Assembly (NCBI GenBank): GCA_937885475.1
Contig: CAKZZR010000101.1
Span: forward strand, 1 to 26,175
From: an uncultured Treponema sp.
GTDB taxonomy: Bacteria > Spirochaetota > Spirochaetia > Treponematales > Treponemataceae
Reading direction: 5' to 3'
DNA length: 26,175 bases
Under the pieces are notes generated by a model that was not told the origin of the DNA, made no database searches, and worked only from the letters and a program-made list of their open reading frames with translations. Made by a program: the position numbers and the translations under genes. Position 1 is the stretch's first letter. Every line of letters begins with the position of its first letter. Below are positions 6,669-15,000 of this stretch, in pieces.

Positions 6669-8531
6669 CTACCAGTCTCCGCTGTTGTTTTTTGAAAGGA
6701 ATGCCAGGCTCGTCATAAACAGGAACAGCGTGTACAGAGCCAGCGCCGCAACAAGCGAATATTCCGTTCCGCAATAACCCAGAATGCTTAAGTTTATCAG
6801 GCGGAAAAGACTGTCCATCGTAAGCTTGAACAGCACGAACAGCACGCTCAGCAACGGAAAAATGTAAATCCAATGGAATTTAAAGATTGCGTTCTCGTTC
6901 ATGCGGCAGTTCCATGCGGTAAGGGCAAGCGCGACGAATACAATCAGCGTGTACAGAGGCGAAAGAAGCCGGTTCATCAGAGAATGGCAGAAAATCTCGC
7001 CAGAAAAGCCGTATTTTTCTGCTTTTTCATAAAAGCTCAGGAGCGAGGCAAGCTGCATTGCGGACGCACCCTTGGACGCTTCCTTTATGTAGTTAAAGTC
7101 GGAATACGGAATCGGTAGAATCATGTAGCCGCCGTAGGAATTTTCTTCGGAACCGCCGATGTTTACCGGGCGGTAGAAAAACCCCTCAAGATTCCGGTCG
7201 ATTGAATTCAGCTGGATATAGGGAATGGTGCGCACGCTTTTGTCCAGCGCGAATGCCGCACGCGTCTCTTCGTCAAGAAATCGCGTCTCAATGTTTTTCA
7301 TTTTTGCGTACGGCACGTAGATTCCCGAAAGGTATTCCCCTTCCGGCGAAAGATGGATTGCCGTCAGCCCACGCAGATACTGAATCATGTTGGCGGCTTT
7401 GCCGGTGGACGTAACGCCCTTTATGTAGAACACATCGGTCGTTCCGTTCAGCGGATTCTGCACTTTAAAATATACGTTGTTCGCCGTCTCAAAGCCCTTG
7501 AGGTTGAACGTCTCATCATTGTAAAAATACTGGTTTTCAAGCGCGGTTTTGGAGATTTTAAGATAGCGCTCCACGTCTGAATCCATGCTCAAAACCTTGG
7601 ACTGGTGTGACAGCGTGTTAAAAATGTAGTAGGCGCGAAGAATGTCGCCGTTTATAAGCGCCACGTAGCCTTCGTATTTTTTTTCAAAAATGTTCTGCTC
7701 GCTGTTTTTTGTGTATCCGCGCGCTTGGTTCAGCTTGTTCCATGCGTCGGCGGCAAGCAGCTTGTATTCCGTAATGTTCACGTCCTTTTCGTTTGCGCTT
7801 TTTAATGCCGACTGCGAATAATAATGCGCACCAAACCAGTCTTCCTCTGCATAGCATTTTTGAGCCGTCTGGAACAGTTTGAACGACTCAAACGGCTCTA
7901 GCGGAACGGGCGTTTTTTCTTTGGGAATGCCAAAGGAACTGTCGCCAAAGGTAAGCACGTTCATCGTCTGCACAATGGAATGCGTCATCGTGTTCGTTTC
8001 GTTTACCTGCGCTTCCGTTTTGTATAGAAGCAGCTTGTTTTCTGGGTTGTCAGGCTCAATTGCAGAAGCAAGCCGCGCATATTTAAACGCTTCCTCAAAG
8101 CGCTGGTTTGCAAAGGCGTTTACTGCGGAAGCCTGATATTCAGCCATGAGCGGCGGAAGTTCCTCAAGAGATTTTTTTGCAGTCTCTATGCGCGGGCGAA
8201 CAAGTTCCTGAGCGAACGTAAGCATCGCCACAAAAATAAGCGCATTTATAAAAACGGTGCGGAGCCGACCGAACATTGCCGCAGAAAAGCGGAGCCGGCT
8301 GTTTTCTGGATGAGCGCCAAAATCAATTGCCCAGCCAATAAGCGCACTCGTAAAAAAAACGGCGGGCAGAATGATGATGAAATTTGACGCGCAGCAGAGC
8401 AGCCGATATTTTCGTTCTGTAGAGGCAATAAGAACCGGAAGCGGAAGCAGCGTCAGGCTGTAGGCAAGGCACAGAAGAAAACAAAAAACAATAAAACTGA
8501 GTGAAACGATGTGAATCTGCTTGATTTTCAT
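6669..8531 (-). CDS. Large membrane protein, 3TM - soluble TPR-like domain - 3TM (LptF/LptG-like topology)
   Basis: I do not recognise a named family for this 620-aa protein. It has three N-terminal helices (about 7-30, 47-69, 91-108), a soluble region of about 410 residues that starts with a TPR-like unit (AFANQRFEEAFKYARLASAI, 139-158), and three C-terminal helices (about 523-541, 552-570, 591-612). The region just before helix 4 (MQLASLLSFYEKAEKYGFSG ... SLMNRLLSPLYTLIVF) resembles the segment ahead of the fourth helix of LptF/LptG permeases. The topology matches too, but the soluble domain is larger than in LptF/G. It lies 9 nt downstream of a second protein with the same 3+3 topology and directly upstream of the NusG-II gene. 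An envelope transport or assembly role is an inference. Confidence 0.75.
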   Translation of the reverse strand: MKIKQIHIVSLSFIVFCFLLCLAYSLTLLPLPVLIASTERKYRLLCCASNFIIILPAVFFTSALIGWAIDFGAHPENSRLRFSAAMFGRLRTVFINALIFVAMLTFAQELVRPRIETAKKSLEELPPLMAEYQASAVNAFANQRFEEAFKYARLASAIEPDNPENKLLLYKTEAQVNETNTMTHSIVQTMNVLTFGDSSFGIPKEKTPVPLEPFESFKLFQTAQKCYAEEDWFGAHYYSQSALKSANEKDVNITEYKLLAADAWNKLNQARGYTKNSEQNIFEKKYEGYVALINGDILRAYYIFNTLSHQSKVLSMDSDVERYLKISKTALENQYFYNDETFNLKGFETANNVYFKVQNPLNGTTDVFYIKGVTSTGKAANMIQYLRGLTAIHLSPEGEYLSGIYVPYAKMKNIETRFLDEETRAAFALDKSVRTIPYIQLNSIDRNLEGFFYRPVNIGGSEENSYGGYMILPIPYSDFNYIKEASKGASAMQLASLLSFYEKAEKYGFSGEIFCHSLMNRLLSPLYTLIVFVALALTAWNCRMNENAIFKFHWIYIFPLLSVLFVLFKLTMDSLFRLINLSILGYCGTEYSLVAALALYTLFLFMTSLAFLSKNNSGDW

Positions 8532-8540
8532 TTTTCTCTC

Positions 8541-9515
8541 CTACTGTTTGTGTCTCATCGTGGCGCCGGTTACTATGCCGATTGCCGTAAATGCGACGCC
8601 AAAAGCGCAGTTTATAATCAAAAGAGGAAGTTCTATGTTGTTCCGGGTAAAAAAGTTGATTTTTCCGGGCGAATAGAAGAATTCCGTAACCGTCTGCCGC
8701 CAGAAGCTGCTTACCGGAAGAAAATAAAAATAGTTGAACCATAAGATGATGAGCGTGCCAAGCAGAATCCACACGGAATTGATGAGCTTCCACGAGCTTA
8801 GGCGGATGAGCGCATACAGACTGCACAGCGTAAGACCGACCGAACAAAAGCAAAGCCATGCAAGAATGCCGTTGCTCCATGCAGAAATGGCGCGCAGCCG
8901 GAACGAATTGAATATGTCCGTGATGTGGAACGGAAAATCAATCATGGAATCCTTTACGATTGGGTCGTGGAATTTTTCGCTTGAGACCGAGGATTTGTAT
9001 TTGTCAAAAAGATAGATTTGCTCGTTGGTTGCGTACGCATTGGGATTCGACTTGTCGTACAGGTTCAGCACGTTTGCCGTATCGTTGCGTTCGTCCTCTA
9101 TAAAATAGTAGGTTACGTTGTTTATGTTGCGAAAATACCCGCCGCTCAAATTCTGTTTTTCCTCAAGGGCTTCTATTGACGTGATTGTTTTGTAGACATT
9201 GGCGCGGAATATTAGCGACATAGGAAAGAGCAAAAACCACAAAAGCACGCACAGAATGCTGAACGTTGCAAAACTTGCGCGGGGATTTTTGCGGTGCCGT
9301 ATGACGTAGAACATGATTCCCATGGGAATAAGCGCAAAGATGATGGGAAGCGTCTCAAAAATTCCATAGATGATGATTTCTGAAGAAAACTGCGAGCTTC
9401 TGCCTGCAACAAGGCTGATTGAGTTAAAATACTGCGTGTAGATAAAAAGTCCGGTGGCAAGCCCCGCTCCAAGCAGTATAAGAAAATCTATTATGAGCGC
9501 AATTGGTTTTTTCAT
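8541..9515 (-). CDS. Membrane protein, 3TM - soluble domain - 3TM, partner of the 620-aa protein
   Basis: An unrecognised 324-aa protein. Predicted helices lie at about 7-26, 47-71, 83-103, 217-238, 245-266 and 296-316, with an extracytoplasmic region of about 110 residues between the third and fourth. This is the same 3+3 layout as its downstream neighbour but with a much smaller soluble domain, suggesting a heterodimeric pair. The ATG at 9515 has GGAAGG about 7 nt upstream. The next gene follows after 9 nt and its Shine-Dalgarno site overlaps this gene's TAG stop, so they are coupled. The leader contains a 9-bp inverted repeat whose downstream arm covers the Shine-Dalgarno sequence. The function is unknown; an LptF/G-like role is speculative. 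Confidence 0.72.
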   Translation of the reverse strand: MKKPIALIIDFLILLGAGLATGLFIYTQYFNSISLVAGRSSQFSSEIIIYGIFETLPIIFALIPMGIMFYVIRHRKNPRASFATFSILCVLLWFLLFPMSLIFRANVYKTITSIEALEEKQNLSGGYFRNINNVTYYFIEDERNDTANVLNLYDKSNPNAYATNEQIYLFDKYKSSVSSEKFHDPIVKDSMIDFPFHITDIFNSFRLRAISAWSNGILAWLCFCSVGLTLCSLYALIRLSSWKLINSVWILLGTLIILWFNYFYFLPVSSFWRQTVTEFFYSPGKINFFTRNNIELPLLIINCAFGVAFTAIGIVTGATMRHKQ

Positions 9516-9520
9516 GAATA

Positions 9521-9605
9521 ACCTTCCGCTTAGAGTATCGGCAGAAACGCCGTCAAGGTTTAATGCTGCGCTATGCAGATGGGTACCGAAGCTCGTGCGG
9601 AAGGT
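9521..9605 (-). promoter_or_regulatory. Possible structured leader hiding the Shine-Dalgarno site of the 8541-9515 gene
   Basis: In the minus-strand transcript ACCTTCCGC (9597-9605) is perfectly complementary to GCGGAAGGT (9521-9529), which contains the ribosome-binding site. Between them are short potential hairpins CTGC...GCAG and CGGC...GCCG, giving a multibranched structure closed by the 9-bp stem. I do not recognise a known riboswitch class. Confidence 0.45.
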
Positions 9606-9624
9606 AAAAAAGCCTGGAACTTGC

Positions 9625-10716
9625 CTAAATCGTCAGATTCCCGTCAGACAGGATTGTCTTTGTGGAGCCGTCGTCGTAGGTAAGCGTGATGGTCGGCTTA
9701 CGCACAATGCCGTCCAAGTGAATAAGGCTTGGCGCGTCGTTGTCGTAGTTTTCGCCGATGGCAAAATGGCAGGTGGTGAATGCCTTTTCGTCCTCAAGCA
9801 TGTTGCCGGTTATTTGCGCCGCGGGATTCAAGCCAATTCCCAGCTCGCCTATGTTGCGCGCGTTCCTGCGGTACACTTGCCCCTGACCAAGCGGCAGCTT
9901 GCCCGAAGCCTCGTACGCAAGCGAGCGTTCTTCGGCTTCCGTTATGGTTTTTAAAAGCCGTTTTGCTTCCGCGCCGCCGGTTATGTCGCTGACAAAGCCG
10001 TGCTCTACGCGGCAGGTAATTGGTGTGCTCAATATTGAATCTCCGTCGCTGAACGTCATGGAGCCGTCGTATACGATAATGCCCTCGCTTTTTCCTACCA
10101 GCGGGCTTATGAACACTTCTCCCGCCGGAATGTTTCCGCCGCTTCCTGGCTTTGAAAAGTCGCCGTCATCGCATAAAAGGTCGCGCTCAAATACGGGAAC
10201 AGTAATGTTCGTGCCGCCGGGAGCCGTTACCTGCACGCTTACCACGTTTTTGAAGAGTTCGCACAGACGGCGGCAGTTTTTGCCCAGTAGCTCGTAGTCA
10301 ATGTTTACCGTGCGGTTGAACATGTCTTCCGTTAAGCCGGGCGTCCATACGCCGCGCATCGATTTTTTGCCCTCAAGCAAAAAGTCAAAGATGTGCGTAA
10401 AGGTTTCGCCGCTTTTTGTGATGTAGGGGGTTGCAGTTCCCACGGGGTCTTTGCCCAGCTTTATTTCTGAAATGGAAAAGCATACGTCAGGATTTGAGGC
10501 GATTGCCGCCAGAACTGTGTTTTCCGCATTATCAAACGAAGTTTTTGCGTTCTGATAGATGAGCGATGTGCGCGCGCCCGCGTCATTTGCCGCCTCGTAC
10601 AGTCTTTGTGCTATGCTTGCTGTGCTTGGGTTTGCGATAATCAGCACTTTCTCATCTTTTTTTATCTTGCAGACGTTTTCAATGATATTCTGCGCAGGAG
10701 AAATTTCTTTATTCAT
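9625..10716 (-). CDS. M29-like aminopeptidase (aminopeptidase T family)
   Basis: A cytoplasmic protein of 363 aa resembling M29 (aminopeptidase T/AmpS) metallopeptidases and the related dihydroxypyridine-dioxygenase-like proteins. Visible landmarks are the N-terminal KIKKDEKVLIIANP strand, GNIPAGEVFISP carrying a metal-ligand Glu, NIGELGIGLNP, then LEDEKAFTTCHFAIG and LIHLDGI, which provide further Glu/His/Asp ligands. These motifs follow the family order. The ATG at 10716 is chosen over a GTG at 10731 because the latter precedes a non-conserved stretch. Upstream there is CATAAT 6 nt before the ATG; an AGGAA lies only 1-2 nt from the start, too close for a normal Shine-Dalgarno. It is divergent from the threonine-synthase-like gene. 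Likely role: trimming N-terminal residues from peptides. Confidence 0.8.
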   Translation of the reverse strand: MNKEISPAQNIIENVCKIKKDEKVLIIANPSTASIAQRLYEAANDAGARTSLIYQNAKTSFDNAENTVLAAIASNPDVCFSISEIKLGKDPVGTATPYITKSGETFTHIFDFLLEGKKSMRGVWTPGLTEDMFNRTVNIDYELLGKNCRRLCELFKNVVSVQVTAPGGTNITVPVFERDLLCDDGDFSKPGSGGNIPAGEVFISPLVGKSEGIIVYDGSMTFSDGDSILSTPITCRVEHGFVSDITGGAEAKRLLKTITEAEERSLAYEASGKLPLGQGQVYRRNARNIGELGIGLNPAAQITGNMLEDEKAFTTCHFAIGENYDNDAPSLIHLDGIVRKPTITLTYDDGSTKTILSDGNLTI

Positions 10717-10722
10717 ATTCCT

Positions 10723-10728
10723 ATTATG
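10723..10728 (-). promoter_or_regulatory. -10 element of the M29-like peptidase gene
   Basis: CATAAT on the minus strand ends 6 nt before the ATG at 10716. No convincing -35 is seen. It predicts a leaderless transcript. Confidence 0.35.
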
Positions 10729-10751
10729 CACAAAAACCTATTTTGCCGCTA

Positions 10752-10781
10752 TAGAAACTTGCGGCGCGAATGTGTTATACT
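10752..10781 (+). promoter_or_regulatory. Possible promoter of the threonine-synthase-like gene
   Basis: TATACT at 10776-10781 lies 9 nt before the ATG at 10791, with a weak TAGAAA (10752-10757) 18 bp upstream. No Shine-Dalgarno sequence is present. Confidence 0.35.
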
Positions 10782-10790
10782 TTGCGGACT

Positions 10791-12095
10791 ATGAAATTTA
10801 CAAGCACACGCAACAAATCTTTGTCCGTGGGGATTACGCAGGCAGTGTTGGAATGTCTTCCCGAAGACGGCGGAATGTATATTCCATGTGAGACCGAAGA
10901 TTTACGCCGATGGCTTCTGTATACTGACGAAGACACGTCTTTCAATTCAATTGCAGGTTCTCTTACTTCCGCTTTTATAAAGGACGAATTTTCTCCGATT
11001 ATTTGTGAGACTATAGTTACGCGGGCGTTTCCTTTTTCGCCCGAAATAAAGCAGCTTGATGAAAAGCTTTTTTTGCTTGAGCTGACGCATGGACCGACTG
11101 GACTCCACCGTGATTTTGGAATTTCCTACCTTGTGTCTTTTTTGGAAACAACGCTTCAGCTGAAGGGCGGTCATGCAGTTTTTCTTGATATGTCCACAGG
11201 AGAACTGGGAGCGAGCCTTGCCGTTGCAATGCGCGGAAAGAAGAATATAAAGGCGGTAATCGTGTATCCTGCTGGTACGGTGCGCGGACTTGAAGAAAGC
11301 GATTTGGTCTGGAACGGCGGAAACATCTATCCGATTGAGGTGGAAGGTACTGCTGACGACTGCAATGCGCTTGTGCGCTCCGTTTTTAAGGATTCGGCTT
11401 TTGTGCGCGCCAACTGCCTTACGCTTGCCAACACGGTGAACATAGGGCGGCTTTTGCCGCAGGCGTTCTTCTATCCATTTGCTTTTTCGCGCATAAAAAA
11501 TAAGGTTCACAGCGATATAATCTATGCGCTTGCCGCGGGCAATTACAGCAATGTTGTTGCGGGGCTGTACGCATGGCAGTTTGCGCTGCCATTGAACGGC
11601 TTTGTTATTCCCGCAAAGCAGGCGCTTGCCGTTGATTCCGTAGGAAATCCGCTCATTCTGGATTCTTTAGTTCCGCTCGGAGAGCGTGATTCTGCCGACC
11701 CATCACAGGCTTCCAATCTGGAGCGCCTTGAGGATATTTTCAGCACGAACCAGCTGATGATGCGCCATTTTATTTTTCCTGTTCCCGTAACAGAAAAGCA
11801 GGTTGAGGCTGCCGCAAAGGAACTGTTCGTTAAGTACGGCTTGTATGCAGACATGCACACGGCGAGAGCGTATGCGGCGGCAAAAAGCGGCGGCGCGGAT
11901 CGTGGTGACGAGGCGGCTACCGTGCTTATTGAGCGTGACCATCCTTCGCTTTCTGCGGAATTCGTGCGGCGCACGGTGGGCGAAACGCCCGAAATGCCGG
12001 AAAGCATAAAAAAATCCCTGCAACCGTTTGGCGCAGGGATTCCAAAAATCAAGACCGTTGAAGAATTAAGAAAGATTATTTCTTCGCTTTCTTAG
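10791..12095 (+). CDS. Threonine synthase-like protein lacking the PLP-binding lysine
   Basis: The 434-aa product aligns by eye with threonine synthase (ThrC) over its whole length: N-terminal FTSTRNKSLSVGITQAVL, LLELTHGPTGLHRDFG near 96-110, ANTVNIGRLLPQ, AAGNYSNVVAGLYAW, and SQASNLERLEDIF. ThrC converts O-phosphohomoserine to threonine using PLP bound to the Lys of GPT-x-AFKD. Here that Lys is Arg107 (codon CGT at 11109-11111). The usual SGDTG PLP-contact motif is also altered, reading TGELG at 136-140. The reading frame is intact and the rest well preserved, so this is either a non-catalytic or re-purposed paralogue or a lineage-specific variant. The start at 10791 fits the usual ThrC N-terminus. 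Its 3' end overlaps the convergent GH13 gene by 20 nt. I leave the symbol blank because activity is doubtful. Confidence 0.82.
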   Translation: MKFTSTRNKSLSVGITQAVLECLPEDGGMYIPCETEDLRRWLLYTDEDTSFNSIAGSLTSAFIKDEFSPIICETIVTRAFPFSPEIKQLDEKLFLLELTHGPTGLHRDFGISYLVSFLETTLQLKGGHAVFLDMSTGELGASLAVAMRGKKNIKAVIVYPAGTVRGLEESDLVWNGGNIYPIEVEGTADDCNALVRSVFKDSAFVRANCLTLANTVNIGRLLPQAFFYPFAFSRIKNKVHSDIIYALAAGNYSNVVAGLYAWQFALPLNGFVIPAKQALAVDSVGNPLILDSLVPLGERDSADPSQASNLERLEDIFSTNQLMMRHFIFPVPVTEKQVEAAAKELFVKYGLYADMHTARAYAAAKSGGADRGDEAATVLIERDHPSLSAEFVRRTVGETPEMPESIKKSLQPFGAGIPKIKTVEELRKIISSLS

Positions 12096-15000
12096 CGGCC
12101 GGCTTTTTGCTGGTTGCTTTTTCAGCGGTTGACTTTTTGCCAGCGGTGGTTGAGCGTGTAGAAGCTGTCTTTTTGGCATTTGAGCCTGCTGCTGCTTTTT
12201 TTGCAACCTTTGGTGCGAACGGTTTTACCCATTCCTCACATTTGTATTCAGCCTTGTCCTTTGCCTTAACCACATCTTGGAATGCCGCAAGCGTTTCTGC
12301 CTCGTTTTTGTCATCAAGCAATGCAAGTGCAAAGGCGTGTGCAAGGGTCCAGTCAGAGGTTTCCTTGTTGAACCAAACCACACCATTAAAGCTGTTTGCG
12401 CCGGTAAGTGCGCGCGCATATGGGCTTTCGCAAAGAAGCGATGTGAGCTCGTACAGGGCTTTCTTTTCGTCCTTGGCGAATGACTCTGCCTTTGCGCTCT
12501 TTGCAAGCACGAGCAGGCGATTGATGTTGTTGTAGCTGTCGCCCAAGTTGATTCCATTGGAGTTGAGGAATTCCGTGAACTTACGCGCGAATGCCCAAGT
12601 TTCTGCAAGACCTGCTTCTGCATATTCTTTTACCATTGCCACGCAAACAAGCTGCTCCGCAAGGTTTGTGTCAGTTCCAAAGAGCGTTTCAAGATATGCA
12701 TCTCGAGTTTTTGCCTTTTTGAGCGCCGCTGTGATGTCTGCAGTCGGTTTTGCCTTTGTTCCTGCTGCAAGCGTAAGGATGTATTCTGCAAGCTTTGCAA
12801 AATTCTTGTGCTGCTTTGACGGTTCAGAAAGCTTTACGCTGCCTGCAAAGCGGTTTGCCGTCTCATAGAATGCGGTTGCTGCCGCTGCCGTTGAGTCAAC
12901 GACTTCCTTAAGCTGCTTTTTGATTGAAGCGGTGGTCGGCTTGCCTGTTGCTGGGCGCAGGATTCCGTGAACTGCCGGAAGCACGGCGTTTGCATATGTT
13001 GCAAGCGGAAGGTAAAGCTCTCGGTAGCAAATTTCCTGCCATTCAACCTCAAGGTCGTAGCAGCCGCGTCCCTGCAATGTGTCGCAGAGAATCTGGTACT
13101 TGTGGTCAGCACCGTCAGCAACTTCATGAATGTCCATGTAAACCTGATATTCAAATCCGTTCAAGCCGATGTACATACCGCGCTCGCAGATTTCCCGGCT
13201 ACGGCGTACGAACCAAAGTCCGCTTCTGTGCTCACGGAAAATAACGAACTTGTTGTCTTCTGCGTGCAGGTTCAGACCTTCGCTTATTGACTTTGAGCGC
13301 ATCTCAACATGCTTTTCGTCACCTTCGCCAACTTTTACTGCATATTCACATGACTGCTTAATCCAACCCTGTGCCCGCTCATACTTGTTGTTGTAGAAAA
13401 CAACCGAGTATTCGTTTCCGGCGCTGTTTGAATAGGCAAAAATGTTTTCATTTACATGACCGTTATCCCATACGTCATAGAAAAGGAAGTTCTCAACATT
13501 GGCAAACACGTATCGCTTTTTCATAAGAGGGAAGATATCGTGCCAGTGGCGGTTGATAAGGTTCTGGTCCGGAGTTTCGTTGCGGTATGCCTTTGTGAAT
13601 TCCATACCGTACTTTTCTTCAAATCCTTCAATCTGACCGTGGCCGAACATTGGAAGACCAGGCATTGTAATCATGAGAGTACAAACACCAAAGTATTTGT
13701 CGTCCTTTCCGAACTGAGCGACTGCCGTGTCTTCATCAGGATTGTTCATGAAGTTTACATAGCGCTTCAAGATTTGCGGGTCAAACTTGATTGTATTCTT
13801 TACGGAATCGCGGTACTTCTGGTTTTCTTCCTTCTTGAGCATGTTCATGAATGCTGAGTTGTAAACGCGGTGCATACCCAATGTGCGGACAAAGTAGCCT
13901 TCCATCATCCAGAAAGCTTCTGCAAGTAAAAGGGTGTCCGGAACTTCTTTTGCAACTCGGTCAACAACTTCGCGCCAAAATTCATTTGGAATACGAGCTT
14001 CAAATTCCTGATTTGTAAGGGCAGATTCAGAGCGAGAATAGATGTCTCCTCCGTGTCCTGGCTCTGGGTACCAAAGGCGGCGGATAGATTTTTTAGCCAA
14101 TACCATTGCCGCATCAAAGCGGATGATTGGGAAGTTCCGTGCTACATGAAGGATATCCTGCATAACGGCTTCGCGGGCTTCTGGGTTCAAGAAGTCAATC
14201 TGAGCTGTGTCGTTCCAAGGCATACCTGTACCGTCGTTTCCGTGGTAGATGTAGCGTGTGTCTCCGTTACGGAAGTCTACGCGCTTGAATACTACGGAAC
14301 AGTCTGAATGGTTGTAGTAGTGGTCTTCTAGCCATACACCTACATTTGGATCCCATGAAAGGTTTTCGCCGTTGAATGTGTAGCTTGAGCTTGGCGGGTC
14401 TCGGCGCTGAACAAAAAGCTCCGGGCGGTTTACAACCCACTGGCTGTCCATACCCGTGTGGTTCGGTACCATGTCTGAGGCGAGTCGGATTCCGCGCTGC
14501 CAAAGGCGTGTGCGGAGATTTGAGAGTGCATCCCAACCGCCGATATTTTCTGCAATGTTGTAGTCGTAAAGTGAATATGCCGAAGCCGCAGCTTCCGGGT
14601 TACCGCACAGCTGCTTGATTCGTTTTGAAGCATTAGAGCGGCTCCACAAACCGATGAGCCACAAGCCAGTAAAACCTTCGTCGCGAAGGGTGTCCAGCTC
14701 CTCATCAGGAATCTGGTCAAGGCGTGTGATGGAACGGTTGTATTTTTTTGTAAGCTGGTCGAGCCAAACGAGCACGGTCTTTGCCATGAGGATAACGCAA
14801 GGCATCCATTCCCGGTCAGGACTGAACCGTTCGTATTCCTTCATAAGGTTGTCGTAGTTGTAGGCTTCCATGCTTACGTCGCCGCCGTTCGTCGGGTGCC
14901 ATGCCATCTTTTCTTCCTCGGTGATGCTGTCCAAGCCCATAAGAAGGCGCTTGAGGAATTCACCAAGCAGGTCTGCCCAATACTGGCGGATATAGTCCAA

